Shown: positions 28,394 through 38,162 of the stretch, piece by piece | Layout: every line of letters begins with the position of its first letter | How positions within the stretch are numbered: the stretch's first letter is position 1 | Position numbers and translations under genes: made by a program | Notes under the pieces: generated by a model | The model's input: the letters and a program-made list of their open reading frames with translations, nothing else | Databases searched by the model: none | What the model was told of the DNA's origin: nothing | Assembly (NCBI RefSeq): GCF_029223185.1 | Contig: NZ_JARHUG010000001.1 | Span: 186,001 to 250,000, forward strand | Direction: 5' to 3' | From: Aliiglaciecola sp. CAU 1673 | GTDB lineage: Bacteria > Pseudomonadota > Gammaproteobacteria > Enterobacterales > Alteromonadaceae | DNA: 64,000 bases

Positions 28394-29950
28394 ATGGCAT
28401 TTCCCCTTCCTATCAATGAATCCAACCTTGAGCAAAGCATCCAGTCTGCCAGTCAGTGGGACGCAGTGATCCTGATCGCACCTGATACGAGCAGCCTGGA
28501 CAGTCTTCTGCTAAAGCAAACCATCGCCGCTCATCAGCGCTTAGATGCCCGCATCGGCAAAGAGCCGGTGTTGATGGTCTCCAGCGAAATTGCGGGTGGT
28601 CGTTTGGTGTTTGCACCAACGGGACCTTTGGGTCGCGATTATGATGATGTGCGCCGTTTTTCCGATGCTGCCAAAAAGGCCATTGTAATAGCCCGCGATG
28701 CTGGTGCCCGCAAGCCACTATTAATGGTAGCGGGTGTGCCTGACAGACAAGACTATGCGCATAGCCTGGAAGTGGCCTACTTGGGTGCCTGTCAGGCGCT
28801 TTGGCAGCCTCTGGAGGCGCGCGAAGCACTAGGCGAAAAAGAGATTGAGCCGGTAGAAGCCATTGGTTTATTGGCCCGAGACAAGCTGGATATGGGCCGT
28901 TTGGTTGCATTGGAAGCCGGTAAGCGGGTGGCCCGCGACTTGTGCGGTACCGAGCCCGAACGCATGGCGCCACCCCGTTTTGCCGAGTACTGCGAAAAGG
29001 CGTTTACGGGTAGTGCAGTAAGCGTCAGTGTGCTCAGTGACGATACCAAAATTCGTCAGGATTACCCTTTGTTGCATGCTGTGGCACGTGCCTCTACCCA
29101 TGTTGAGCGCCATCAACCTCGCGTTATTCGCCTCGAATACCAGGGCGAGGGCGAGATACAACAAACCTTGCTGTTTGCCGGTAAGGGTCTGACTTATGAC
29201 ACCGGTGGTGCCGATCTAAAAGTGGACGGCCATATGGCCGGTATGAGCCGGGATAAAGGCGGCGCCGCCGCAGTAGCTGGCTTTATGCAAACTCTGGCAC
29301 AGATCAAGCCCAAAGGTATCCGCGTGATCGCCGAAATTGGCGCGGTGCGCAATAGCATAGGCTCTGACGCTTTTGTGGCCGATGAAATTATCACCAGCCA
29401 TGCCGGCAAGCGCGTACGTATCGGTAATACCGATGCCGAAGGCCGTCTGGTATTGGCAGATCTGCTCTCCCATCTGCGTGAAGATGCGAAAGCGGCGGTG
29501 AACCCCAGCTTGTTTTCCATCGCTACCTTGACCGGCCATGCTGCCAGAGCGGTGGGTGGTTATACGGCTTATGTGGAGAACGGGCCAGCTCGTGCCGCCA
29601 AGTGTTCACAGAAACTGACCGAAATGGGCGATTTGTGGGGTGATCCCGGCGAAGTATCACGCTCTCGTCGTGAGGATTACCACTTTATTCGTCCGCGCAG
29701 CAAAGCCGACGATTTACTGTCCTGTAACAACGCCCCTTCTTCTGCTACACCCCGTGGTCACCAATTCCCCATGGCATTCCTGGCAGTAGCTTCGGGCCTT
29801 GATGCTCATGGAATTGACAGCACATTGCCGATGCCTTACGTGCATATCGATATTGCCGGTAGTGGCGTAGACGGTGGTGATTGGCAACATGATATGCCAT
29901 CTGGTGCGCCTGTGGTGGCGCTGGCTGCCCGCTATCTGGGACAGGGCTGA
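28394..29950 (+). CDS. M17 leucyl aminopeptidase family protein
   Basis: A cytosolic-type metallo-exopeptidase of the M17 family, which removes N-terminal residues and may work in peptide turnover. The 518-residue product has an N-terminal regulatory domain (about 1-185) and a catalytic C-terminal domain with the two-zinc site: GKGLTYDTGGADLK, MSRDKGGAA and the signature NTDAEGRLVL. The N-terminal half is more divergent than PepA and the protein is a few residues longer, so I call only the family. AAGAGG precedes ATG 28394; the frame is open to 28355. A DUF1653 gene starts three bases after its stop, suggesting one transcript. Confidence 0.92.
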   Translation: MAFPLPINESNLEQSIQSASQWDAVILIAPDTSSLDSLLLKQTIAAHQRLDARIGKEPVLMVSSEIAGGRLVFAPTGPLGRDYDDVRRFSDAAKKAIVIARDAGARKPLLMVAGVPDRQDYAHSLEVAYLGACQALWQPLEAREALGEKEIEPVEAIGLLARDKLDMGRLVALEAGKRVARDLCGTEPERMAPPRFAEYCEKAFTGSAVSVSVLSDDTKIRQDYPLLHAVARASTHVERHQPRVIRLEYQGEGEIQQTLLFAGKGLTYDTGGADLKVDGHMAGMSRDKGGAAAVAGFMQTLAQIKPKGIRVIAEIGAVRNSIGSDAFVADEIITSHAGKRVRIGNTDAEGRLVLADLLSHLREDAKAAVNPSLFSIATLTGHAARAVGGYTAYVENGPARAAKCSQKLTEMGDLWGDPGEVSRSRREDYHFIRPRSKADDLLSCNNAPSSATPRGHQFPMAFLAVASGLDAHGIDSTLPMPYVHIDIAGSGVDGGDWQHDMPSGAPVVALAARYLGQG

Positions 29951-29953
29951 AGC

Positions 29954-30181
29954 ATGGCCCTGCAGCCTGGGCGCTATCGCCATTACAAGGGCAAGGATTA
30001 CGAGGTGCTCGGCGTTGCCCGCCACTCGGAAGATGAATCCGAGCTGGTGGTTTACCGCCCTTTGTATGGCGAGGGGGGCCTTTGGGTCAGGCCGCTGACC
30101 ATGTTTTTAGAGCAGGTAGAGGTCGACGGGGTTAAAGTGCCCAGATTCCGGGCTGTGCCCGAGAACAGTCAAGAGTTTTGA
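29954..30181 (+). CDS. DUF1653 domain protein
   Basis: A 75-residue protein made up entirely of a DUF1653 domain: LQPGRYRHYKGKDYEVLG, VVYRPLYG and LWVRPLTMF are the usual conserved blocks. These small beta-rich proteins are common in bacteria and have no established function. It starts three bases after the M17 peptidase stop and is probably co-translated with it. A bidirectional terminator follows after six bases. Confidence 0.9.
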   Translation: MALQPGRYRHYKGKDYEVLGVARHSEDESELVVYRPLYGEGGLWVRPLTMFLEQVEVDGVKVPRFRAVPENSQEF

Positions 30182-30187
30182 AAATGA

Positions 30188-30216
30188 AAAGCGGGACATG
30201 ATGTCCCGCTTTGTTT
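30188..30216. terminator. Bidirectional terminator
   Basis: AAAGCGGGACAT and ATGTCCCGCTTT form a 12-bp stem with a one-base centre between the DUF1653 gene (plus) and the TonB receptor gene (minus). Confidence 0.92.
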
Positions 30217-30228
30217 TGTTATCAATTA

Positions 30229-33200
30229 TTAGAACTTCAGATTAGCCGACAGTGTGATACGTCTTCCCACTACATCATAAAGTGATGGGTCGGTACCAGA
30301 TTGCACATTCGGTGCGTAAAGCTCTGGTTCGGTGTCAAACAGGTTGTTGACGCCCAATCTCAGCGTGTGGTTCTCCGCCAGGTGGTAGGTTACCGAGGTA
30401 TCCCAGTACATGGTGGAGCCGGTACCGCTAGGCGCAGGTTCACCAATCATTTCCACCGCCAGGCGGTTTTTCATACCATCAATATAACGGCCACGCAGCG
30501 CGATATCGAAATCACCAATATTAATGTTGGTATTCAGATTCGCTTTCCAGGATGGGAATGACTGACCCAGACCGGCACCGAAGTAAGCAACCGTATCGGC
30601 ATAGTCGATGGCCGGAAGGAAGTCACGTTCTTGGGTTTTGAACTCTAGGATATGGTTCAGGTAGAAGTCCATTTTGATAAAGGCGCCACCTAACCAGTCT
30701 GTGTCAAAACTCCAGGACGCCTGCATATCGATACCCGAGGTTTTGATAAAGCCGGAATTGATGCCTGGCAGGCTGCCGTCAGCCGTGTTGGGATCGGCGA
30801 GGAAGAAAATGTCGCCGCCTCCCCGGACAATATATTGACAGGAATCCTGGCTTGCACTGAGGTTAGGGTTATTGCCGTAGTAGTTATAGCAATCGGCAAT
30901 AATCAAGTTGACGTTGGGCGCGATGATGGCGTCTTCCACATCGATGTTGTAATAATCCAACGACATGGTAACGCCGTTCTCAAAGCTCTGTACCGCACCA
31001 AGGGTAAAGGTGTCGGCCGTTTCAGGTTTCAGCTCTACGTTGCCGGCAGTGCTGATTGAGGCTTGTGTGCCAGGTGTTTGCACATAGGTCGCCGGTGAGG
31101 ATACACCGGTAGCTTGGCAAAGCGCTGCGCCTTCTGCACCGTTGTCAGCCCTGAACTGAGTACCGTTTGAGCATGGATCGAAGTACTGCGGGGCGCTGCC
31201 GCCACCGTCAAACAACTCGGTAAAGTTGGGCGCCCTGACCGCACGTTGATAGGAGGCGCGGATCCTGGGCAGACTGTCATCGATATTCCAGCTGAATTCA
31301 GCTTTGTAAGCGGAATTACGATCCTTCTCACCTTCAATGGCATTAACCACATCGGTAAACTTGGATTCGGATGTGCGATAACCCAGACTCAGGTCGATAG
31401 ATTCGGCAAAGCTTGCATCTTCTACCAGGGGAATAAAGGCTTCCAGGAAAATGTCGTTAAATTCGTTTTCGCCGCCTGCAGGGTTTTGCGTGTTAAAGCC
31501 GGAGACGGGGCCGCTTAATGCGCCGGGATCCAGTTCATATTCGAACTTGCGACTTTCCATACCCAATACCACACTGAGCATGCCGGCCGGTAATTCGAAC
31601 AGATCGCCAGTGACATAACCTTGCATGATTTGCTGGTTAAACTCACGGGACAATGTGGCATCCAGGGTCAGATAGTCTGCACATTCCTGAGATACCGAAT
31701 TCCGGCCAAAGGGATTGTATCCACCGGAACAGATACTGGCGCCGCCATCCGGTGCTGCCAGAAGATCCATCATACGCTGAGTGTCCAGGTTGCCTGTCTG
31801 GGTTTGTTTAATAGTGGTTTTGCCCTGCATGGCATAGACTTCCCAGCTCCAGAAGTCGTTAATGTCTCCTTTGAAGCCGAGCATATATTGGACAACGGTG
31901 TTGTCACGCTGTGACCCCCGCAGACCACCCCACAGAGATCGCTGTCTCATCAGGAAGGGTTCGGTTGCCCCTGAACCCACCAGTGAGGCGTTGTCGCCGG
32001 TACGGGAGTTAAGCAGGGTCATAAAATCATCAGGGATAAAGGGGTTGGTCACAGGGATCACCAACTGATTGGCCACAACGCTGCCCGGCTCAACCAAATC
32101 TGAATTCACCCGATCGGTTGCTGTGCCGCCAGGTCCCTGGGTGCGGACGGTGGGGAAAGGCGTCGGCGCAAGCGCTGTCTCCGAGTTGTAATTGGTCCAG
32201 GAGGCGGAGGCAAATACTTCGACACTGTCGCTGATGGCATAGTCAAACTTGGTCGAGAAAGTCTTTCTTTCAAGCGGCAGGGTCAGAATGTTTACGGCGT
32301 CAAAGTTATAGCTGTATACATCCGGGAAAAGTGGACCGTTGACCGACAGGTCCACCGGGTAGCGCCAGTTCTGTACATCCAGGGGGCTGTTAAATACACC
32401 GGCAGAGAACATAGTGCCATCGGTATTAAAGCCCATAATGCTGCCGTTCGCCGGTACTGCACCGGCATCTACGCCATAACTACCGAAAACAGCGTCCACA
32501 GCGGCCTGACTGGGGTGGTTACCCGAGCTGAAGTAGCGCCCTTCAGGGAAGAAAGAGGTAGTGGAGGTGGCATTGGCGGAAAAGTCCCGTTGGGACTTGA
32601 TCATGCCTTCACGTTTTGAATAGTCAAAGGCCATAATGGCATTGCCTTTACCTTCCTCAAAATTGGCTCCCGTGACTACAGAGAAGCCATATTCTTCGGC
32701 ATCCCTTTCCTCAATGTGGTTGGAGTGAGTGAGTCTGAAGTCAAAGCCCTCAAAATCGTTTTTCAGTTTGAGGTTCACCGCTCCTGAAATGGCATCGGCA
32801 CCGTAGGTGGCGCCCGCACCGCCGGTGATAACCTCAATGCTGTCAATCATGGCAGCAGGGATGGTGTTTAAATCCACCGTCATATTAGATGCTGATACCA
32901 TGACCCTGCGACCATCAACCAGCACCAAGTTGCGGTTGGAGCCAAGGCCGCGCAAATCAATATTGGACTGGCCACCATTACCTGGGTTGTTGGATGTGGT
33001 AGTACCCGCAGGGTTGACCTGGGGCAAGGTGTTCATATAGGTATCCAGTGTAATGTCTGAACGGCTGTTCAGCTCTGCCGAGTCCACTGTCAGCATGGGA
33101 CTGTTCGCAATGAGATCCGGATTCTTGATTCTTGAGCCGGTAATGGAAATTTTTTCCACCGCCGCTGTTTCTTCCTGGGCTTGCGCAATGGCCTGCAATG

Positions 33201-33276
33201 ACATGGCGTATGCAGATACGCCTCCTAGCGTTAATGCCAGTCGCACGGCGGCCGATAGTTTGGTCCTGTTGTGCAT
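30229..33276 (-). CDS. TonB-dependent outer membrane receptor
   Basis: An outer-membrane active transporter of 1015 residues. A signal peptide (about 1-33, ending SLQAIAQAQ) is followed by a short TonB-box-like region (VEKISITGSRI), the plug domain (about 45-165) with DIRGLGSNRNLVLVDGRRV-type sequence (here IDLRGLGSNRNLVLVDG) and the GGAGATYGADAISGAVN motif, and the 22-strand barrel ending in the typical aromatic-terminated LSANLKF. This subfamily is abundant in Alteromonadales and imports oligosaccharides, peptides or other large nutrients; the substrate cannot be told from sequence. ATG 33276 has GGAGA upstream. A LytS/LytTR pair is transcribed divergently 309 bases away, across an AT-rich region in which I see no gene. 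Confidence 0.93.
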   Translation of the reverse strand: MHNRTKLSAAVRLALTLGGVSAYAMSLQAIAQAQEETAAVEKISITGSRIKNPDLIANSPMLTVDSAELNSRSDITLDTYMNTLPQVNPAGTTTSNNPGNGGQSNIDLRGLGSNRNLVLVDGRRVMVSASNMTVDLNTIPAAMIDSIEVITGGAGATYGADAISGAVNLKLKNDFEGFDFRLTHSNHIEERDAEEYGFSVVTGANFEEGKGNAIMAFDYSKREGMIKSQRDFSANATSTTSFFPEGRYFSSGNHPSQAAVDAVFGSYGVDAGAVPANGSIMGFNTDGTMFSAGVFNSPLDVQNWRYPVDLSVNGPLFPDVYSYNFDAVNILTLPLERKTFSTKFDYAISDSVEVFASASWTNYNSETALAPTPFPTVRTQGPGGTATDRVNSDLVEPGSVVANQLVIPVTNPFIPDDFMTLLNSRTGDNASLVGSGATEPFLMRQRSLWGGLRGSQRDNTVVQYMLGFKGDINDFWSWEVYAMQGKTTIKQTQTGNLDTQRMMDLLAAPDGGASICSGGYNPFGRNSVSQECADYLTLDATLSREFNQQIMQGYVTGDLFELPAGMLSVVLGMESRKFEYELDPGALSGPVSGFNTQNPAGGENEFNDIFLEAFIPLVEDASFAESIDLSLGYRTSESKFTDVVNAIEGEKDRNSAYKAEFSWNIDDSLPRIRASYQRAVRAPNFTELFDGGGSAPQYFDPCSNGTQFRADNGAEGAALCQATGVSSPATYVQTPGTQASISTAGNVELKPETADTFTLGAVQSFENGVTMSLDYYNIDVEDAIIAPNVNLIIADCYNYYGNNPNLSASQDSCQYIVRGGGDIFFLADPNTADGSLPGINSGFIKTSGIDMQASWSFDTDWLGGAFIKMDFYLNHILEFKTQERDFLPAIDYADTVAYFGAGLGQSFPSWKANLNTNINIGDFDIALRGRYIDGMKNRLAVEMIGEPAPSGTGSTMYWDTSVTYHLAENHTLRLGVNNLFDTEPELYAPNVQSGTDPSLYDVVGRRITLSANLKF

Positions 33277-33585
33277 GGTTTTCTCCGATTGTTGTACGAG
33301 GTCATTTAGATAACCTTTGTTATCGATGACTACGCTAGAGCCTGCGGGGTCAAGGAAATACTGGCGATCCGCAGAAGGAGGGCGTTGCGTGATAAACGGC
33401 GGGAGCCGTGGGGTAAGCGGGTTGAACTTCGTTTGTTGGCACAATTAACATGGCTCAAGGTATTGATATATAAGAAAAATATTTTACTTTGGTACAGGCT
33501 GGTGGTTAGCTTTGACCAATCGTAGTTTGCCTTAGATGGCTTGGGTGGTGAATAATCGGGCTTTCGCAGTGAGTACTGTTTTCAG

Positions 33586-34692
33586 ATGTATCAGTTATTA
33601 CGCTCTTATTTTCCAGGTCGGCGATTCTTAACCGCTAACGTTGTCCTGTGGCTTTTTATGGTCACCTTTTCGACTGACCAACGCTACAGAGCATTGGTCA
33701 AAGCCGAACAGCAGGTAGATTGGCTGGCACTTTGGGTAGACTATTTTCCATGGTGGCTACCTTGGGCGATTTTATCGCCCATTATTGTCGCCGGAACCCG
33801 TGCGATTGCCTCTAAGCATAAAAGCTGGCTTAAAAGCGCTACGCTGCATTTACTCATGCTGACCTGTATTTTCTGGCTATATGGTCTGATGGCCGTACCG
33901 CTAGTAACGCTTATTGAAAACAGCAGTGAAGAATTTACATTAAGTGCTGTCAAAGTCGGCTTTCAAACTTGGCTGAGTTTCAATTACTGGCATCTGGATT
34001 TCTTAATCTATTTGTCAGTGATCAGTGCCGGGTTCAGCCTGCAGTACTACCAACGTATGCTCAACGAAAAAGCCCACAGTGAAACCCTGTCTCGGCAGCT
34101 TGTTCAGGCAGAGCTGCAGGCGCTGAAGTCACAACTAAACCCCCACTTCTTGTTTAATACTTTAAATACCATTGCCAGCCTGATTCGCTTGGAGCATAAA
34201 GACAAAGCCATCAGGGCCCTGAGCGAACTCAGTATGATGCTACGCAAGGTCCTTGAAAATCAGCGGAATCAGATGGTGAGGTTGAGTCAGGAAATGGAGT
34301 TTATCCAATGTTATCTGAGCATACAGCGGATGCGCTTCGAGGAAAAACTAGAAACCAAGGTGGAAGTGGATCCCGCCTGTTTGGAGATGGAAATTCCTTT
34401 TATGCTGTTGCAGCCATTGGTGGAAAACGCGGTGCAGCATGGCTCTCAGTTGGAATCCAATAAAAATCTGCTGAGCCTCAAAGTGCATTGTTCACAAGGA
34501 CAACTGCATATTAAGCTGATCAACAAAGTGCCTAAGCAAGATGAGCACAAAGGCTTTGGTATTGGTATCAGCAATTGCCGTGAGCGACTTGAACGTTTGT
34601 ATGGCGGACGTTTCAGCTTTACTCTGAAGGAATTGGAAGACGACTATTTTGAGACATTGTTGAGTTTTCCTGCTGGAGATTGCGATGATTAA
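33586..34692 (+). CDS. LytS/YehU-type sensor histidine kinase
   Basis: A 368-residue membrane histidine kinase of the His_kinase (PF06580) class, partner of LytTR regulators. Four hydrophobic segments lie in the first 155 residues (about 16-32, 53-72, 86-110 and 138-155). They are followed by a coiled coil and the phospho-acceptor motif LKSQLNPHFLFNTLN with His187, then an HATPase domain with the N box PLVENAVQHG and a GFGIGISNCRERL G-box. There is no separate periplasmic sensor domain, so the signal is probably sensed in or at the membrane. The response regulator gene overlaps its 3' end by 8 bases. Confidence 0.92.
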   Translation: MYQLLRSYFPGRRFLTANVVLWLFMVTFSTDQRYRALVKAEQQVDWLALWVDYFPWWLPWAILSPIIVAGTRAIASKHKSWLKSATLHLLMLTCIFWLYGLMAVPLVTLIENSSEEFTLSAVKVGFQTWLSFNYWHLDFLIYLSVISAGFSLQYYQRMLNEKAHSETLSRQLVQAELQALKSQLNPHFLFNTLNTIASLIRLEHKDKAIRALSELSMMLRKVLENQRNQMVRLSQEMEFIQCYLSIQRMRFEEKLETKVEVDPACLEMEIPFMLLQPLVENAVQHGSQLESNKNLLSLKVHCSQGQLHIKLINKVPKQDEHKGFGIGISNCRERLERLYGGRFSFTLKELEDDYFETLLSFPAGDCDD

Positions 34693-35440
34693 CGTGTTAG
34701 TCGCCGATGATGAAACCCTTGCCCGGCAGACCATCTGTCTGTTGCTGAAGGATCAGGAAGGAATCGGTGAAGTGTTTGAGGCCGCAGACGGTAATCAAGC
34801 CGTGGCCTTGTATCAAAAAGAACAGCCCCAGTTGGTGTTTCTGGATATCCAAATGCCTGGACTAACCGGCCTGCAGGTGGCGGAACAGATTGGCCGCAAC
34901 AGCGTTATTTTGTTTGTCACGGCCTATGACCAATACGCCATACAGGCCTTTGAGCTAAGCGCTGTAGATTATCTGCTTAAGCCCTATGATGATGAGCGAT
35001 TTCATACTGCCCTGGAACGCGCAAAGAACAGGCTGAAAGAAAAACAGTTTGGTGATCACCAACAAATTGGTGAGTTACTGCGGCATATGATGAGCGAACA
35101 GGACCGTCACTATAAATCCCGGTTGGTGGTGAAGGATCCCGGACGCATCCGCCTTATCGATGTGGCCGATGTGGATTTCATCCTCGGCGCTGGAAACTAT
35201 GCGGAACTGCATTTGTTTGACGGTAAGGTGGTACTGCACCGCGAAACCTTGGGTAGCTTGGAAAGCCAGCTCGATCCCAGCGTTTTTGTGCGCATACACC
35301 GCTCTTCTATTGTTCGCCAGTCGCGGATTGCAGAGCTTAAGCCCAATGAAAAAGGCGACTATAGCGTGCTGCTGAAAAGTGGCCATGAGCTGACCTTGTC
35401 CCGACGCAACAAACACAAGTTATCTGACTTATTGGGCTGA
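34685..35440 (+). CDS. LytTR-family response regulator
   Basis: A 251-residue DNA-binding response regulator. The receiver domain (about 1-120) has the acidic pair Asp8/Asp9, the phosphorylated Asp54 in VFLDIQMPG, and Lys in LLKPYDD. The C-terminal LytTR domain (about 145-250) has the typical VDFILGAGNYAELHL, FVRIHRSSIVR and LSRRNKHKL blocks. It overlaps the kinase gene by 8 bases, so the two make a co-expressed two-component system. The gene's targets are not visible, though the divergent TonB receptor is an obvious candidate. Confidence 0.93.
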   Translation: MINVLVADDETLARQTICLLLKDQEGIGEVFEAADGNQAVALYQKEQPQLVFLDIQMPGLTGLQVAEQIGRNSVILFVTAYDQYAIQAFELSAVDYLLKPYDDERFHTALERAKNRLKEKQFGDHQQIGELLRHMMSEQDRHYKSRLVVKDPGRIRLIDVADVDFILGAGNYAELHLFDGKVVLHRETLGSLESQLDPSVFVRIHRSSIVRQSRIAELKPNEKGDYSVLLKSGHELTLSRRNKHKLSDLLG

Positions 35441-35505
35441 ATTTTTTGATCTTTGTGCCGATGTCATGGCTATAGTTTGGAAGCTCAACACAACAAGGAG
35501 TAACC

Positions 35506-36357
35506 ATGAAAAGATCAATAATTCTCGCCACCGCACTCTTCAGTCTGCAAGGTCTTGCCCAAAACGACTTTGCCAATGTGGTGATTGAACCCATCCATCT
35601 TGCCGATTCTGTGCATATGCTCAAAGGCGCCGGTGGCAATATCGGTGTTTCAGCAGGCAGCGATGGGATCCTGATCATTGATGACCAATACGAGCCCTTG
35701 GCAGAGCGCATTGCCAAAGCGCTGGAAGGTATCAATAAATCCAAGCTCAGCTATATCGTTAATACGCATTATCATGGCGATCACACGGGCTCCAATGCCT
35801 GGTTTAAAGAGCATCATCACGCCACCGTATTTGCCCATGAAAATGTGCGGGTTCGTTTAGCCGGTAAAGAGGATGTGCAGGCCAATACTTTGCCTGTGGT
35901 GACCTACGAACAAGGCGTGAAGTTTCACTTTAACGGCGAGACTATCAATGTGATGCATCTGCCCAAGGGGCATACTGATGGCGACAGTGTAGTCTTGTTT
36001 GAAAACGCCAATGTGCTTCACACCGGTGATTTATTCTTCGAAGGTCGCTTCCCCTATATCGATCTTAACGGAGGAGGTACGGTGGCAGGCTACATAGCCA
36101 ATGTGGAGAGCCTGATTAGCAAAATTGGTGATGACACCAAGCTTATTCCGGGTCATGGCAAACTTGCCAATAAAGCTGATTATCAGCGCTTCCTGGCGAT
36201 GATGAAGGAAACCGCTGCCGATGTATTGGCCAGAAAAAACGCAGGACAGAGCCTTGAGAAGATCACCAAAGATGGCCTCGATGCCAAGTGGAAAGATTGG
36301 GGCTGGGAATTTATCAGTGAAGAAAAGTGGATCGCCACCCTGTATAACGGCCAGTGA
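35506..36357 (+). CDS. Exported metallo-beta-lactamase-fold hydrolase
   Basis: A 283-residue periplasmic protein with a signal peptide (MKRSIILATALFSLQGLAQ) and one MBL-fold domain. The dinuclear metal site is evident: His88-x-His90-x-Asp92-His93 in NTHYHGDHTGSN, a later His in LPKGHTDGDS, Asp in HTGDLFF and His in IPGHGK. The pattern resembles class B3-like exported MBL proteins of Proteobacteria of unproven substrate; it should not be taken as an antibiotic-resistance enzyme from this evidence. AAGGAG lies nine bases before the ATG. It follows the response regulator by 65 bases and could be part of its regulon. Confidence 0.88.
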   Translation: MKRSIILATALFSLQGLAQNDFANVVIEPIHLADSVHMLKGAGGNIGVSAGSDGILIIDDQYEPLAERIAKALEGINKSKLSYIVNTHYHGDHTGSNAWFKEHHHATVFAHENVRVRLAGKEDVQANTLPVVTYEQGVKFHFNGETINVMHLPKGHTDGDSVVLFENANVLHTGDLFFEGRFPYIDLNGGGTVAGYIANVESLISKIGDDTKLIPGHGKLANKADYQRFLAMMKETAADVLARKNAGQSLEKITKDGLDAKWKDWGWEFISEEKWIATLYNGQ

Positions 36358-36396
36358 TCTTTCACCAGGGACGGCACGTCAAATAAAGGGATAGAT

Positions 36397-36825
36397 ATGA
36401 CTACATTGTTCGTCAGGCAAGCAACCCGTCAGGATATACCCGCCATGTCGGCTATTCGCATGGCGGTGAAGGAAAACCAGCTCTCTGATCCTAACAAGGT
36501 GACCATGCAGATGTATGAGGATTACCTGGAAAAGCTTGGCCGTGGTTGGGTTTGTGAAGTCGATGGGCTTGTCGTTGGCTTTGCCTATTTGAATCTCACT
36601 GACGACTCAGTCTGGGCGCTATTTGTTTCGCCGCAATACGAGGGACGGGGTGTGGGCCGGCAATTGATGGATACCTTGCTTGCCTACAGCCGGGACAACA
36701 ATATCGGCGGGCTTTCACTTTCCACCGGTGCCAACACCCGGGCCGATGCGTTTTATCAGGCCCAGGGCTGGCAGCGTGGAGATATGCTGGACGATGGTGA
36801 GGTGTGCTTTAGCCTGGCACTTTAA
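36397..36825 (+). CDS. GNAT-family N-acetyltransferase
   Basis: A 142-residue single-domain acetyltransferase that would transfer the acetyl group of acetyl-CoA to an unidentified amine. The fold is recognised from the N-terminal VRQATRQDIPAMSAIR, the central WALFVSPQYEGRGVGRQLM containing the acetyl-CoA-binding R/Q-x-x-G-x-G/A pattern, and LSLSTGANTRADAFYQAQGW near the end. AAAGGG precedes the ATG. The stop codon overlaps the stop codon of the converging kynurenine monooxygenase gene (TTAA read from both strands), so the two share no terminator. Confidence 0.88.
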   Translation: MTTLFVRQATRQDIPAMSAIRMAVKENQLSDPNKVTMQMYEDYLEKLGRGWVCEVDGLVVGFAYLNLTDDSVWALFVSPQYEGRGVGRQLMDTLLAYSRDNNIGGLSLSTGANTRADAFYQAQGWQRGDMLDDGEVCFSLAL

Positions 36826-38162
36826 AGCCCCGCGCTGGCTAAAACAGATTCCGCCTGGGTTTTATCCAATTGTTCGGCAGAGCTTACGCCCTCTGCCAAC
36901 TGTGCCAGAATTTTCTTATGGATCTCACCCAAACGCTGCGCTTCGGCATAGGGCAGATGATGGAACATAACCATGGCATAGCGCGGGGTAAAACGTTCGG
37001 GAAACCACTGCTCTAACTTAAAGGCGATTTGTTTTTTCAGCAGATAATCGCTTTGCAAAACGCTGTCGCGCATCTCCAGATAGTTTTCGATGGCCATATC
37101 GGCAATGGCATTGCCGTTGGCAAAACGCAGATTTTCGGTTTTCTCAAAAATCCTGGCCCAATCCTGTTCTTCGTCCAACACCTTGGAAAAATCCAGCGCA
37201 TCCTCAAAACCACAGTTCATGCCCTGGCCATGAAAAGGCACCACCGCATGGGCGGCATCCCCTAACAGCAAGGCTTTGTCCTGATAGTGCCAGGGCGCAC
37301 AGCGCACCGTGGCCAGCCTGCTGGTAGGATTGTCGAAATATTCCTGCTGCAGGTTGGGAATAAGAGCTTTGAGATCGGCAAAATACGTAGAGAAGAAGCT
37401 ATCCAGTTTATCCGCTGTATCGATACTCCCGAAGCTGATGTCTCCTTGATTGGGCATAAACAGGGTAACGGTAAAACTGCCATCCAGATTAGGCAGGGCA
37501 ATCAGCATAAAGCCGCCCCTTGGCCAGATATGCAGGGCATCTTTGGCAATCTGAAAGCTGCCGTTTGGCCCTGGTGGTATACACAACTCTTTGTAGCAGT
37601 GGCCCAAAGGCTCTTCTTTGTTATAGCGACCGGCCTTTGCCATCAGCGCTTCGCGCACCGCCGAGCCCGCACCATCGGTACCGATAATGCGATTAAATGG
37701 ATGTTCGCGGCTTTGACCATCTGGTCCACTGACCGATAGCCTATTGCTATCCAGATCGAGGCCCGTCACCTGATGCTCAAAGTGGATCTTTACCCGACCG
37801 CTTTGTTCGGCGGCATTAAGCATTAATTTATTCAGTTCTGCGCGCGATACCGAGTAGATCACTTCATGGGGCTTCTGGCCATAAGCCTGAAAATTGCTGT
37901 TGCCTTGCAGATCGTGAACCATGCGCCCACGCATTGGCAGTAGCAGTTTGTTGACCTCTTCCATCAACCCCACCGCCTCCAGGGCGCGAATACCGCGATT
38001 GGCCAGGGCCAGGTTGATGGAGCGACCAGCAGAAATGTCGGTGCGGCGCATATCGGGGCGGCGTTCGAAAATCCCTACCTGATAGCCGCGTTTGGCCAAA
38101 AACACCGCCAGCAACGAGCCAACCAGACCGGCGCCGGCCAAAGTGATGCGGTTATCTGTCAT
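36822..38162 (-). CDS. kmo: Kynurenine 3-monooxygenase
   Basis: An FAD- and NADPH-dependent hydroxylase that turns L-kynurenine into 3-hydroxykynurenine. The 446-residue product has the dinucleotide-binding GAGLVG at residues 10-15, followed by the acidic FERR end of the fold, the ribityl-binding GDAAHAVVPFHGQGMNCGFED motif region (blocks GDAAHAVVPF and GQGMNCGFED), and a C-terminal helical segment. Length fits the family. ATG 38162 is chosen because it overlaps the kynureninase stop as ATGA, a common coupling arrangement; GTG 38171 upstream is less likely. It is the last gene of the operon. Confidence 0.95.
   Translation of the reverse strand: MTDNRITLAGAGLVGSLLAVFLAKRGYQVGIFERRPDMRRTDISAGRSINLALANRGIRALEAVGLMEEVNKLLLPMRGRMVHDLQGNSNFQAYGQKPHEVIYSVSRAELNKLMLNAAEQSGRVKIHFEHQVTGLDLDSNRLSVSGPDGQSREHPFNRIIGTDGAGSAVREALMAKAGRYNKEEPLGHCYKELCIPPGPNGSFQIAKDALHIWPRGGFMLIALPNLDGSFTVTLFMPNQGDISFGSIDTADKLDSFFSTYFADLKALIPNLQQEYFDNPTSRLATVRCAPWHYQDKALLLGDAAHAVVPFHGQGMNCGFEDALDFSKVLDEEQDWARIFEKTENLRFANGNAIADMAIENYLEMRDSVLQSDYLLKKQIAFKLEQWFPERFTPRYAMVMFHHLPYAEAQRLGEIHKKILAQLAEGVSSAEQLDKTQAESVLASAGL

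Noticed and set aside
33277-33585. Regulatory sites between the TonB receptor and the sensor kinase
   Set aside because: The region is AT-rich and surely holds promoters, but I could not pick out a convincing -35/-10 pair or LytTR repeat.
35506-36357. Possible beta-lactamase resistance gene
   Set aside because: The metal-binding motif is that of the broad MBL fold; nothing specific to carbapenemases is seen.
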